The notes under the pieces are model-generated. The model was given only the letters and a program-made list of their open reading frames with translations, did no database searches and was not told the DNA's origin. Both the position numbers and the translations under genes were made by a program. A stretch of 64,000 nt of DNA from Spinellus fusiger. Its lineage: Eukaryota > Mucoromycota > Mucoromycetes > Mucorales > Phycomycetaceae. The stretch lies in assembly GCA_025094145.1 (NCBI GenBank), contig JALLLS010000010.1:186001-250000 (forward strand). The letters run 5' to 3'. Shown one piece after another: positions 21,131-32,175 of this stretch; position 1 is the stretch's first letter, and every line of letters begins with the position of its first letter.

Positions 21131-23096
21131 GGCTTCAAAACATTATTTTGCTCAGATAAAACTAGTAAGTAGATAAACAGTCAAGTTCTATGGAAGACAG
21201 TGCATTGTTTAGCCTTTAATTGGTAATATTGGTCAATTACTTTTTATATAGAAATATAGAAATAAAACTCAATAGTGAATCAGTTACTATGCTATTGTTC
21301 ATGTGAGAGAATTGCTATTATTACAATTACCATTACCATTACCAGGATAAATAGATAGATAAACAGACAGTAACACACTTATCAATACAACCACATCATG
21401 TTATGTACTTTACCTGTAGACACAACACATACAGAATCTAACCAAGTATCATGCAGTCATACTAGTCATGAAAATTGGGTCTATGAATTAGAAATAGAAA
21501 CGAATACCTGTCCTTGTTTTAAAACTGCGCTTCTATACAAAGAGAGTGGGGATATAATTACATTTGAGAGTGAAAGGAGATAATGATTATGATATGCCTC
21601 ATTGGTCACTTTTGTGTCTTTGGCTGTATAAAAGTATTTAAACATCGAAACAATGTCTCTGTATCCTCCAGCCACAGAAAGCAGGTAGTCTTTGTCTACT
21701 CACCAAGATGGCTATTAATAATTCAATACCAATAGTATTTTATTAATACAGATTGATAGGATCTATACTGGTAATAAATACACTGGTAATAAATGTCTGA
21801 TTTTTACTACTTTGTCTACTTTTTAATCCAGATACCCTCACTACTATTTCTTTGCATTGTGCTCTACCTATTAAAATCCCTGCCTTACTAATTCTTGTTC
21901 AATTTCTATAGAGTATAGTTTTAAAATATAAAATGTCTTTATCTTTCGGATTAATACCTTACTACTCTCTATTTTCGAATGCTTAATGCTTAAAATAGCC
22001 ACAGTGCTGAGCAAAAACTGAAGTAGAATCCCCAAACGCTTTAGCAGTTGGACTGTATTTTTATAGGTTTAGTCATAGTATGCTATTCTTTGTCATATTG
22101 TTGATGTTGATTCACAAGAGAAAAGAGAAAAGAAGGCTATCACCAAACAAGCATCCACTCCAATTGATAGTAGAATGAAAATGAATTGCTTATTCTAGTA
22201 ATTGAAAAGACATAAGAATAGCAATTGGTTAAAGTACGACTCATTCACTACTAGTTATACATAGCTCGTTAATTCTTGCTAATAGCTTGTTCTGATATTA
22301 TTTGTACATAAAATTAAGTAATTGTATAATTTTTGTTGTTTTAAAATTAGGCATAACGTAGCCCCAGTTGACGGAGCCTATCCGCGCGCTATGATCACTC
22401 TTATGATATTAAGATGCAACACTACATTCATCATCAAATATTAAATAGAAAAGGAAAAAAAAAACTGAGAAATATACTGTTTATATTATTTGACACTTAA
22501 TAAATAAATAAAAATATCTCTTGTTTTGGGCTTTATAACACAATAATATTAACATTTAATTTATGAGCAAAATAATAGAACATTGCCATATGAAATCTTT
22601 CGAGATGAAGTGTCTATTAATGAAGTCTAATAATATTATTATTGATAAATACCTCTCGTTTTAATTATTATCTTTAGGTATGAGTGTTAATTTCAATTAA
22701 AAACAACTCTATTGTTATATTTTCACGAGACTACACTATATAATGTTTAGACAGGGCAGTCAGAATAGTGAGCTTTAATTCATTCCCAATCTTCTTCTGT
22801 TGATATCTATACAAAGGTGAGTTACTCGAGAGAAAGTCTCAAATAAATTAAATCAAAGTCTATAGTATTCATTGCTTTCAGTGAATACACACAGAATAGA
22901 GCATCTACTGGCTTCAAAAAGAAAGACCAAGACTCTATCCTATTTTTATGTGGAATCATTTCTATCTGATCCATCTCAGAAACACCAGAGAGACTGTCAG
23001 AGAACATCCACTACATGAATAGTAAATAAACAAAACTTTTCTTTATATTAATGTGGAAATGTGAAAAATGTAAACATGTACTCTATTCAATGCTAA

Positions 23097-25596
23097 TTAA
23101 GCGTTACGCTTTTTCTTTGTGACAGGACCAGCTACCATATCAGAAGCACTGGCAATAGCAAATTCACTTGCATGATCATAGTCTCTTTTCAGTGGATTCT
23201 TTCGATGTACACCCTCTTTACCCGCAAACTTATGCTGTCCAGGCATGCGTTCCTTCTTTGCTTCCTTCTTCTTACGTCCCTTGCTTTGTTCATGCAAGGC
23301 AGAGGGTGCCTCTCGGAGAGCAAATGATTTCGCCAAGTGTCCCAAATGAAGATTCTTGATGTGGAAGATATGCTTTTCAGCAGCACAATGGGTTGCATAG
23401 GCTCTTACACTAGACCAATATGCTTTACGAGCCAACATAACACGCTAAGGGCAAGTAGATTAGTCTCCAGTTACAACACTATAGGGTTACCTCTTCATCT
23501 GCCACTGTATAGCGTTCCATTTCATTCTGAATCTCCTGAGCAGGAATCTGGTAACTTCCCTTGGGACCATCTGCCAAAACAGACAGAATGGATCCCATCT
23601 CTATGGGCTCTGGTGTAAACTCCTGTGCCTTTAGGATATCCAAGTACTCTATTTCATTGGGCATTAAGAATAAGCTAGCACCACCTGCTTTTCCAAGACG
23701 TGCAGTACGACCCACACGATGTACATATTCCTTAATATCAGATGGAGGATCGTATTGAATGATGCGGTCTACATTTGGAAGATCAAGCCCACGTGCAGCT
23801 ATATCTGTACAGAAAAGAACACCCCTCGATGCCTTTCCAAACTCCAAGAAGGTCTGAGAGCGTATCTTCTGGTCAAGATCACCGTGTAATCTAAACACGG
23901 GCACATCCCCCAGCAGACTACTTATTTGAGATGACAGCTTGAGTTGTTCTGTTCGTTTGTCCTTTTTAGATTTGAGTTCACTCTTTGTAGGGCCCTTTTG
24001 GTGATGTTTGGCATGTTTGGCACCTTCTTTACCAACGATTTTTTCAATGGTCTGGTGCATTAACTTCATTTCGTCACTCTCTCCGTTGTCTTCCACCTCT
24101 ACGACCTCCTCGACTCTTCCTGTATTTGCGAATAGATCATAGTGAAAATCAACAGAGTCACAGCATGAAAAGAACACCACGGTTTTACTGCATACAGTAG
24201 ATCCCTTTTTCTTTTGATTCAGGGACTTTAGTAAAGCAGTAAGAGTGATCAGTCGTAATTTAGCAGGTGTCACTATATATGTCTGCTTGAGCTGGTTAGG
24301 TGTTGTGAATCTCACTTCATTTTCTGGCATACTCTCTCCATCTTGAGTGGGGACACCCTCGCGTAGTGTCTGTGTACCACTCACAAACACAGGATTGATC
24401 AATGACCAACCCACGAGATTCTTCACATCTTCTCTTAATGTAGCTGAACACAATACTGTCTGGCGTCGTTTAGGCCAATACTTGGTATTTGTGGCCTTGC
24501 TGAACTTGGCATGAACTCCAGTTTTTGTACGCTCATCAATTAATGCCATGATCTTCTTGAGTGTTTCTTCAAACCCAAGATCCAACAATCGATCTGCTTC
24601 ATCCAACACCAACCATCTCAAGTTCTGAACATTGAAGCTCTTTGTGTTTTCCAAATGATCCAATAAGCGACCTGGTGTACTTACTAGCACATTGACACCC
24701 TTGCGTAGTCGTGCCTTCTCTTTGCTTTTGCTGTCACCACCAATGATGGTACCAGGTACTATCCAATGCAGGCGTCGTGTCTCTGCATTGTTGGATTTTG
24801 GTAGATTGACTAGGGTGGCCAGGACACCTTCTACTTGTTGAGCCAATTCACGTGTAGGAGTAAGAATAATAGCCACGGTGCCAATAGAACGATCTCCAAA
24901 GGCAGTGGTGTCCCCGTCTGACAGATTAAAGGTAGAGGCAGCCACCAATCGATTGACAATAGGCAGCAAGTAAGTCAGTGTTTTTCCAGAACCTGTTTCT
25001 GCTTGCACTACAATGTCCACATCCTGTTGAGGGATCTCAGCCTCAATAACAGTGCGTGACGGGCCCAGCAACAGTGGAATGGCCTTTCGTTGTACATTTG
25101 TAGGCGTCTTTACTGAGAACTTGGTGCTGAGGAGTTGAACAAGGTCCACATCAATACCAATACCTGTGAATGTAGTGTTATCTGCTACAGGTGCGTTGCT
25201 GGGAGTCTGGTTGCGGTGGGTCTTTTTGAATGTCTTTGGCAGAGGTTTGATCTCGGGGTTAGAGGAGAAGAGAGAGGACATGACCTGAGCCTTGCCGTGG
25301 GCTATTGTGTTATTGGATGCAGGTGTGTTGGCAGGTACCACTGCTTCTACTGTAGCAGACATGTCTGTATCTGTGTGTGTGTTGGTGTTGGTGTTGGTGT
25401 GTGCATGTGTGTTCTCTTGGAGTGGTCTCTTTGAGGGTTCTGAGAAGCTAGACGTGGTGGGCACTGTTACTTTGGCTTGTCTATTCATACCAGGTCTTGT
25501 CTTTTTGGTATGTTGGCGCCAGGCACTGGACTTTTTTGTCTGGATTCTGTTAGTACCAGAGTTACTAATGTTGAGCATAAGATCATCGTCTTCCAT
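23097..25596 (-). CDS. DBP7: DEAD-box ATP-dependent RNA helicase, Dbp7/DDX31 type, 2 exons
   Basis: Nucleolar helicase for 60S subunit assembly. Exons 25596-23491 and 23444-23097 give 817 residues. In order: a basic, Thr-rich N-terminal tail, the Q motif [13 protein letters not shown], motif I AETGSGKT, Ia PTRELAQQ, motif [17 protein letters not shown], motif III CSATL, motif V ARGLDLP and motif [15 protein letters not shown]. The C-terminal exon encodes [11 protein letters not shown] and [15 protein letters not shown], characteristic of the Dbp7/DDX31 C-terminal extension, and a Lys/Arg-rich tail ending KKKRNA. The insert in the first RecA domain and the Lys-rich linker near motif IV fit this subfamily. 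It lies 152 bp downstream of SmB on the same strand. Confidence 0.95.
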
Positions 25597-25748
25597 GATC
25601 TGTGTGTTAATGAGAGACTTTCTTAATCGCTTCCCCTTTTTCCCCCTCTTTCTTTCTAACCCGAGAAAAATGGAAAATTTTATAGTACAAAAAGACAGTC
25701 CTAAACACTTTCTTTATTTCATCACCTGTAGAGTGGAGCTATTGTCTT

Positions 25749-26783
25749 TTACTGGGGAGGTCTGTTGAACATGCCGGGTGGAGGCATACCACGTCCTGCG
25801 CCCTGAGGAGGAAATCCTTGTGGAGGCTATACACACGCACAATACACAATACACAATACACAATGCATAATACACACCATATTATAATACACATTACACA
25901 CCATAATACACGATATACAATACACAATACACAATACACAATACACATCACATTTGTAAGTTCACTCTTATCTACCATAGAGAATTGCTTACCATGCCAG
26001 GACGGAAGCCAGGTGGAGGCATACCAGGTGCACCAGGTGGTGGGGGACGGAAGCCCATGGGAGGAGCACCTGGCATGGGAGGTCTAAAGTTCTGAGGCAT
26101 ACCTGGTGGAGGACGGAATCCTGGTGGAGGAGGCTATAGAAACATATGAGCCTTCATGTCGACCCAATAGTCACTTACCCCTTGGCCAGGCATAGGAGGA
26201 CGTCCATATGCAACAGGAGGACCTTGGTATCCAGGTCTTGGTTGCATCATCTTTTCTCTCTCTTTTTAGCACCCTACCTCAATAGCATACACTTACATGA
26301 GGAGCAGGACCACCCACACCACGTACAGGACCAGACAATCCCATCATAGGAGCCCCAGGAGGAGGAGCAGCAGGTAAACCACGTCCAGCAGGCTATTGTA
26401 TCCATTGAGTCGATGGATCTATGGAGAATAACCCTTCCCAACACACAACTTACTCTTCCAAATCCAGGTCCACCCATCAGTGCAGGACCTCTTGAAGGCA
26501 TATCGTCAAAAGAAGGAGGAGGAGGACCGTCCACACTCATACTGACAATAGTCTCTCCTCTCAGAATAACCAAACCAAGGGTACGTTTCTGCTCCAACTC
26601 TATCTGACCCTCCAACTTCTTGCCTTTGGGTTTGACTTTACGGAACTCTTCACAATCAGAGAGCACAAGATTCATGTGTTTGTCGAATGCCAGCATTTGG
26701 CCTGTCAATACGCGTGAATCCGACAACGTAATCCGAAGCCGGTAGTTCACAATATTCATCATTTTCGAGTTTCTAGACTGCAT
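25749..26783 (-). CDS. Small nuclear ribonucleoprotein SmB/B', 5 exons
   Basis: Core Sm-ring protein of spliceosomal U1, U2, U4 and U5 snRNPs. Exons 26783-26454, 26392-26297, 26250-26179, 26133-25993 and 25826-25749 sum to 717 nt (238 residues), close to the human length. Exon 1 carries both Sm motifs: [20 protein letters not shown] plus [17 protein letters not shown], and [14 protein letters not shown]. The remaining exons encode a Gly/Pro/Met-rich tail with repeated PPPG(M/F) units ending GMFNRPPQ. I start at ATG 26783, because the open frame upstream begins with TTG. The last intron contains an ACACAAT repeat. Confidence 0.95.
25832..25950. repeat. ACACAAT/AATACAC repeats inside the last SmB intron
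   Basis: Multiple near-identical 7-bp units ACACAAT occur on both sides of a short CACCATATTATAATACAC segment, all within the intron at 25827-25992. Confidence 0.75.
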
Positions 26784-27199
26784 AAAGTGGTTAGCCAAGC
26801 TCAGTGGATCTGCTCATGCGTTACCATGGTTCAATATCTTTCTTTTTTTTTCCTTAATAAAAATAAAAAATGGATTCCTTTGTATGGAATCTGAACAAGG
26901 AAAAAGAAGGCCTAAGCAACACTAATAAGCGGACAAAGGTAGAAAACTAAGAAGAAAGAAAGAAAAAAAAAGAAAGATGGAGGAAAATAGCAGAGGCGCA
27001 AAAAATAAACTAAGGCAAGGGGAGAAAGAGAGGAGGACGAGGCAAGATGGGCGCGCGCCTTGTTGTGGCTTATGGCTACGTCACTATAAACAATGGACTC
27101 CTTCCCCCTCCCCTCTGTTCATGGCAATAGGATTCGAGGTTCTATTCAAGGCTCTGTTTTTTTAATTCTTATTCTTATTTTTATTATTGCTAAGAAACT
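26784..27199. promoter_or_regulatory. Divergent promoter region between SmB and uS8m
   Basis: A 416-bp gap between the two start codons, so both core promoters must lie here. It includes a purine-rich tract (about 26944-27050), then GC-rich GGGCGCGCGCC at about 27049-27059 near the middle, unusual in this AT-rich DNA. Confidence 0.5.
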
Positions 27200-27661
27200 A
27201 TGCCTCGTCTTCCTGACCTGTGTTCCCGTATTCAGAATGGCTTCAGAGCAAGACTACAGACCATGGCAATACCAGACACAAAAATGAACTTGGCAGTGGC
27301 TAATATTCTATACCGTGAAGGGTTTATTTCTTCCGTCACTCGTGGTGATCACACTGGCCCAGACGAAACCTGCACTGTCACCACCCCAGACAATATTGCT
27401 ACTCGTAGACTATGGCTCAACTTAAAGTACAAGGAGAATAAACCTGCATTAGAAGCACTGTCAGTGGTGAGCAAGCCATCGAAGAAAGTCTACTTCACCA
27501 CCAATGAATTGAAGAATATTGCCAATGGACGACGTGCACAGTTCATCAAGCCTCTTCAACCAGGAGAAATTGCTATTGTCAACACCAATCTCGGTGTTCT
27601 TGAACTGCAGGAGGCACTGAAGAAGAATGTTGGAGGCGAGATACTCTGTCGTGCTGCTTAA
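27200..27661 (+). CDS. MRPS8: Mitochondrial ribosomal protein uS8m (Mrps8)
   Basis: A single-exon gene of 153 residues. uS8 binds the central domain of the small-subunit rRNA. The sequence starts MPRLPDLCSRIQNGFRARLQ, then NLAVANILYREGFISSV, TRRLWLNLKYK, and ends with PLQPGEIAIVNTNLGVLELQ, matching the uS8 fold (two alpha/beta parts). The short basic start and divergence from cytosolic uS8 (Rps22) favour the mitochondrial form. It is transcribed divergently from SmB. Confidence 0.92.
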   Translation: MPRLPDLCSRIQNGFRARLQTMAIPDTKMNLAVANILYREGFISSVTRGDHTGPDETCTVTTPDNIATRRLWLNLKYKENKPALEALSVVSKPSKKVYFTTNELKNIANGRRAQFIKPLQPGEIAIVNTNLGVLELQEALKKNVGGEILCRAA

Positions 27662-28413
27662 CTCTCTACCACCTGTCTCTAATTTGTATTTCTTCCCTCT
27701 TCTTTTTTTCTTCTCTCTCTCTCTCTTTTTTAATATGGATGTTGATGTTGATATCTATTGACTAGGTAGTCTATTGATGGTATAAATTATCTTCCCTGCT
27801 TCTATTTCTATTGTTGCACTGTCTATAATATACTTAGTTAATTGTCTTAGAGAGTGAGAAAAGGAATCTACAGATCTGCTTTATGTATCTATATTTTAAA
27901 CCCAGTCATACGCAGTCCATAAAGTAGTACTACAGTTGAGACAGTAGTAGCTCTACAACAGGACAAAGAGGTGTGTTGTATCACGGAGAAATTGTATTCG
28001 TCACATCATCCATGAGTGTCAATGAACTGCTATTGTAGGTGAAACTGCTCACAACAGTCATAACAATGACTTTAACAGAACACACACCCTTTGGACATTC
28101 TTTAGGATAGGCACACTACAAAGTCCAATTGTAATATCTATTTAAGTACACAGTGGATAGGGTTTTGGTGTTGTTCAATACACTGAGAGAGATAGAGAAA
28201 ATGGATCCTCATCTACTCTTTAGTCTACAGTCAATAAATGTAGCCTCTAGACTACTTTATAGAATGCATACTTCTTTACCATCCCATCTCTTCTCATTGT
28301 GTCGGAGAGTATTTAAATCCTCTTATGGAATAAAGGTACAGAGTAAATATTATTCTAAAAAGGCAACTATTCTGACTGCTGTGTTTGAATGGTATAATAT
28401 GAACATTTAATGT
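27662..28413. other. Spacer between uS8m and element copy 2
   Basis: A CT-rich 3' region at 27690-27730, then unremarkable AT-rich DNA. A plus-strand open frame at 28153-28410 ends 4 bp before the element and shows no known domain, so I leave it uncalled. Confidence 0.5.
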
Positions 28414-29793
28414 TACACACCAGGAGATCTTTAGGATATAAAAGGAAATAGTCGAACTACAATTGTTTAAGAAATGACATTGATTTGAAAAGGAGCAAAA
28501 ATAAGTTGAGACGTATTCATGTTAGTTTTTAAACAAATAAAGATTGTGTAGATTTACCTGTAAATATCTGAATCACATAGGAAACCACTTTCGATGTGGC
28601 GATATATAGTATGAATACAAATGTCTATTCTTTTCTATAGAATGGAACTAGTCGGTGGCGACCATTTAATCCCTCTTCTGCAATTGTATAGATATTCTTT
28701 GATGCATTCACATCTCTGTTCTAAACAACTCCACAACTTTGGCAAGCGCGGATACTGTAGAAATTCACTAATACCTCAGTGAGGATATTTGTGTTATAAG
28801 TGTGGCAGATCTTGAGAATAAAAAATAAGAGTAACTGTTAGAAGAGCTCTTCATATTGGTTGACAGGTCAATCATGTTCACCCTCGATGTTCGGAACTTA
28901 TCAACATCAACCATAAGAAGATCTCCATCCTTTTGTCTCTTTTTTCAATGATTGATATAAAATTATTGTCAAACCAACACAATGGCCTTTGAACTTGGCA
29001 GCATCTTTTACCTTTATTCCTGTGCCATAAGCAATTACAGGCAGTTTGGTAGGATCATACTCTAATCCTTTTAGGTGCCAATACCCCTTCTCACTAATAA
29101 AACAGTAAAAATAATTAGTTCGAGATGTATTAATGTACTCTCTATGTATGTCGTATTACTCTTGCACTGACACCTTCTTCTTGCCTTTGCCTTTGTAATG
29201 GATTCACTGGGTTTATTAAAATAAAAGAATATACAATAGAAACTGACTAACATGTCAGACATAACAAACATACACAAACACTCACCAGATCACAACTGTT
29301 GGTTTATATGCCAAACAAAAACAAGCAAGTTAAAGAGGATAGAAGTTATGAAGAACAACAGACAGTGTAATTAGCAGGTATTTATATCCGAACAGAAGAG
29401 AACAATACGAATTTTCACAATTCACTTGCTTAATCAGAACTACCAAAGTAATGCAGACTACAACAACATTTTAGAAAGAAAAGAATTGCTTAAAGAACGG
29501 TTGCCTAGTTACCCGTTGTACTCAAATTGTATGTTGTGTCCCTGTTCATGCAATCTCTTTGATTTCCCTAGACCCGCTTTTGTGAGAATACTCTATTTCG
29601 TTGTCCCTGCTAGAGGCCAAAAAACTACAGATTCATCTCTTTAGTGGTCCTGTTAATAACCGCAGTGCCCTTTATTACAGATACTTGCAAACCTTTTGAT
29701 TTTAAATACAGATCCATAAAAGGCAAGAAACTTTTGGACGTAAAGGGATGATTGTGTCATTGATTAAAGGCCAGAAAAATCTCCTGGTGTGTA
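28414..29793 (-). mobile_element. TIR element with Fanzor-like remnant, copy 2
   Basis: Inverted relative to copy 1. The ends are TA-CACACCAGGAGATCTT and AAATCTCCTGGTGTG-TA; the length is 1380 bp. It has the same organisation as copy 1, with conserved tail, decayed Fanzor-like gene, intron-like segments and non-coding far end. From about 28892 to 29482 it is identical by eye to copy 3. Confidence 0.85.
28625..29215 (-). pseudogene. Fanzor/TnpB-like C-terminal remnant, copy 2
   Basis: Contains the same segments as copy 1: the TGIKVKDAAKFKGH block, the shared frameshift before DGDLLMVDVDKFRTSR, ACQSCG, and the TAG codon (complement at 28721-28723) replacing the tryptophan before NRDVNASKN. Non-functional by frameshift and stop, and lacking the N-terminal region. 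Confidence 0.7.
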
Positions 29794-30448
29794 GAACAAA
29801 AGAATCATCCTTATGACTTTATAATAGGCCATGGCTGATGTTTACACTGAATATTCCATTCTTGGAGCAGCCAAAGGGTGTAGAGAGTAGAAAATAAAGA
29901 AGTTTATAGGAAGTAATAGAAGAGTACTACTGCAATTATTTGCCTTAGTCAATTACAGCATCAATTTCCTCTGTAAAAAGACATAGAACATAGAATATAA
30001 CATAATCCAGTGTCCACTGAATATAGTATTTTCATTCTTTTGATGTGATATATACTAATCTACTCTTATTTTCAGGATTGACTATCTTGTTTTTTATTTT
30101 GTTTTGTTTCTTTGGTCCGGGCTTGGGATAAAAAGACACGACCTAGCTGTCATGTTTGTCCTTAAAGACTTCTTCCTCTACTACTGGGCGGAGAAACAAA
30201 ATCGTGGGAAAAAGTAGAAGAGATAAAGGCGAAAATAGGCTGTAATCACCACATACTTCCTCTCCACGCCTCCTGATAGGCGGGGCATATCAACAAAAAG
30301 AAAGTCACCCACCTACACACACACACAGACAAAAAAAAAGAAAAAAGAACCCAAAAAAAAAGGTATAAAAAATATGAGATGATTCTTCCCCTGCGTTCCT
30401 TTTTTAATCTATATTTTGTTCCTGTTCTTCTCTTTCTTATTCTAGGCT
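29794..30448. promoter_or_regulatory. Spacer and promoter region of the acyl-CoA dehydrogenase gene
   Basis: AT-rich on the left. Between about 30300 and 30420 there is an ACACAC run, A-rich tracts and a GGTATAAAAAATA TATA-like sequence at 30361-30373, some 75-90 bp before the ATG. Confidence 0.5.
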
Positions 30449-32175
30449 ATGAGTTTCCTTCGTACTGTCTCCAAGCGTATTGCATTGGCTCGTCCTATGT
30501 ATTTGCCCGTGCAAAGGTAAGCAGTTCACCAAAGAATCTTTATTGACTGTCCTAGAAACATGTCTGCTCTTACATTCTCCACCCCCACTGCTTCAGAGAA
30601 CCCCACTTCTCTTCATTCTTTCACTGAAGATGAGCTGATGTTGAAGGAGTCTGTTTCTCGATTTGCCCGTGAAGTTGTGGCTCCTAGAGTCCAGGCCATG
30701 GATGAAGCAGAGAAAATGGACACTTCTGTTATCAAGGCTATGTTTGAAAATGGTGTAAGTCTATCCACCCTTGTCATTCTCCTTGTTTGTTTATTTCTCT
30801 TCATTACTGACAAATAATATATGGCTTAGTTGATGGGTCTGGAAACTCCTGCAGATTACGGAGGTGCTGAGTGCTCTTTCACTGGTGCTGTCTTGGCTGT
30901 GGAAGGTAAGTGGATTCATTCTACCAGGCAAACTTATTAGAATAGAATTGGCCAAGATTGATCCTTCTATCAGTGCCTTGTGTGATATCCATGTAAGTAT
31001 CTTACTACTAGAAAGAAAGAAAGAAAGAAAGAAAACAAAAAGAACGTACGAATGTATTTATTTATTTTTCTCTCTCTCTTTATAGAATACCCTCACAAAC
31101 ACTGTCATCCGCAAATGGGCCAGTGAAGACATCAAGGAAAAATACTTGACGCGTCTGGCTACAGATACTGTCGGTAGTTTTGCCATCTCTGAAGCAGGTG
31201 CTGGCAGTGATGCCTTTGCCCTTCGTACAACTGCTCAAGACAAGGGAGACCACTACCTGTTGAACGGTGGCAAGATGTGGATCAGTAACTCTGCAGAAGC
31301 CGGTATCTTTGTCATTTTCGCTAATGTGCAAGTAGGAGTGATGGATTTGGGTCTTTTATTAACACAGCCACAGAGATCCTTCCAAAGGTTACAAGGGAAT
31401 TACGGCCTTTATTGTTGAAAAGGAATGGGGTGTTCAGATCGCAAAGAAAGAGAAGAAGGTAGGTGATGGTATTGCCATTGCTGTTGCTGTTGCTGTTGCT
31501 GTTTCTCATCTATATCCACATTAGTTGGGCATTCGTTCTTCTTCTACTTGTGTACTCAACTTTGATGACGTCAGAGTCCCCAAGGAGAATGTCTTGGGCC
31601 AAGTCGGCCATGGTTACAAATACGCCATTGACTCATTGAATGAAGGCAGAATTGGTATTGCTGCCCAGATGATCGGCTGTGCTCAAGGTGCATTTGACAT
31701 TGCTCTGCCCTACATGATGGAGCGTAAGCAGTTTGGTACAGCCATTGGTGATTTCCAAGCAATGCAGCATCAATTTGCTCAGGGTAAGAAGAAATATAGC
31801 AAGGAAGTATAAGAGCATGTGGCTGATAAAAGTTCTCCCATTCTAGTGGCTGTTGAAATTGAGGCTGCCAGATTATTGACTTACAACGCTGCTCGTCTCA
31901 AGGATGAAAATAAGCCATTTGTTATGGAGGCTGCTATGGCCAAGTTCATGGCTGCCAAGGTAGCTGAGAAGGCCTCCAGCTACGCCATTGAATGGATGGG
32001 TGGATTAGGTTTTGTGCGTGAAACTGGTGTTGAGAAGTTCTACCGTGATGCCAAGATTGGTTCCATCTATGAAGGTAAGAATGTCTAAAATAGAAGAGAT
32101 TCTGACATGGTTATAGGTACCAACAACATCCAATTGCAAACCATTGCAAAGATCATTGCCACAAAGTATAAGTAG
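30449..32175 (+). CDS. Acyl-CoA dehydrogenase, short/branched-chain type, mitochondrial, 9 exons
   Basis: FAD enzyme oxidising acyl-CoA to 2-enoyl-CoA, probably in branched amino acid or short-chain fatty acid breakdown. Exons 30449-30516, 30556-30754, 30830-30905, 30946-30992, 31086-31327, 31374-31458, 31525-31783, 31847-32074 and 32117-32175 sum to 1263 nt (420 residues). The basic start [20 protein letters not shown] looks like a mitochondrial presequence. Family signatures are [68 protein letters not shown] and the [14 protein letters not shown] region, where this subfamily keeps its catalytic glutamate. Intron 5 (31328-31373) has a GC donor. A GAAAG microsatellite lies in intron 4. Confidence 0.95.
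31328..31373 (+). other. GC-AG intron in the acyl-CoA dehydrogenase gene
   Basis: The donor is GT|GCAAGT and the acceptor CCACAG|A, joining FANV to [12 protein letters not shown] in frame. No GT donor nearby gives this join. The intron is only 46 nt. Confidence 0.85.

Larger units (their letters stand above)
19423..23096. other. 3.7-kb gene-poor region
   Basis: AT-rich, with tandem ATACATTTATAC and ACACATTCAC repeats at about 19808-19883. Several short open frames lack recognisable domains. The only interpretable coding remnant is the Fanzor-like fragment at about 20724-21130, listed separately. Confidence 0.55.

Noticed and set aside
28153..28410. Open frame of 85 codons beside element copy 2
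   Set aside because: No recognisable domain, and it stops at the element boundary by chance.
29071..29277. Identical 68-codon minus-strand frames in copies 2 and 3 (also 48698-48904)
   Set aside because: They run across intron-like segments of the Fanzor-like remnant, and their identity reflects the shared 590-bp block.
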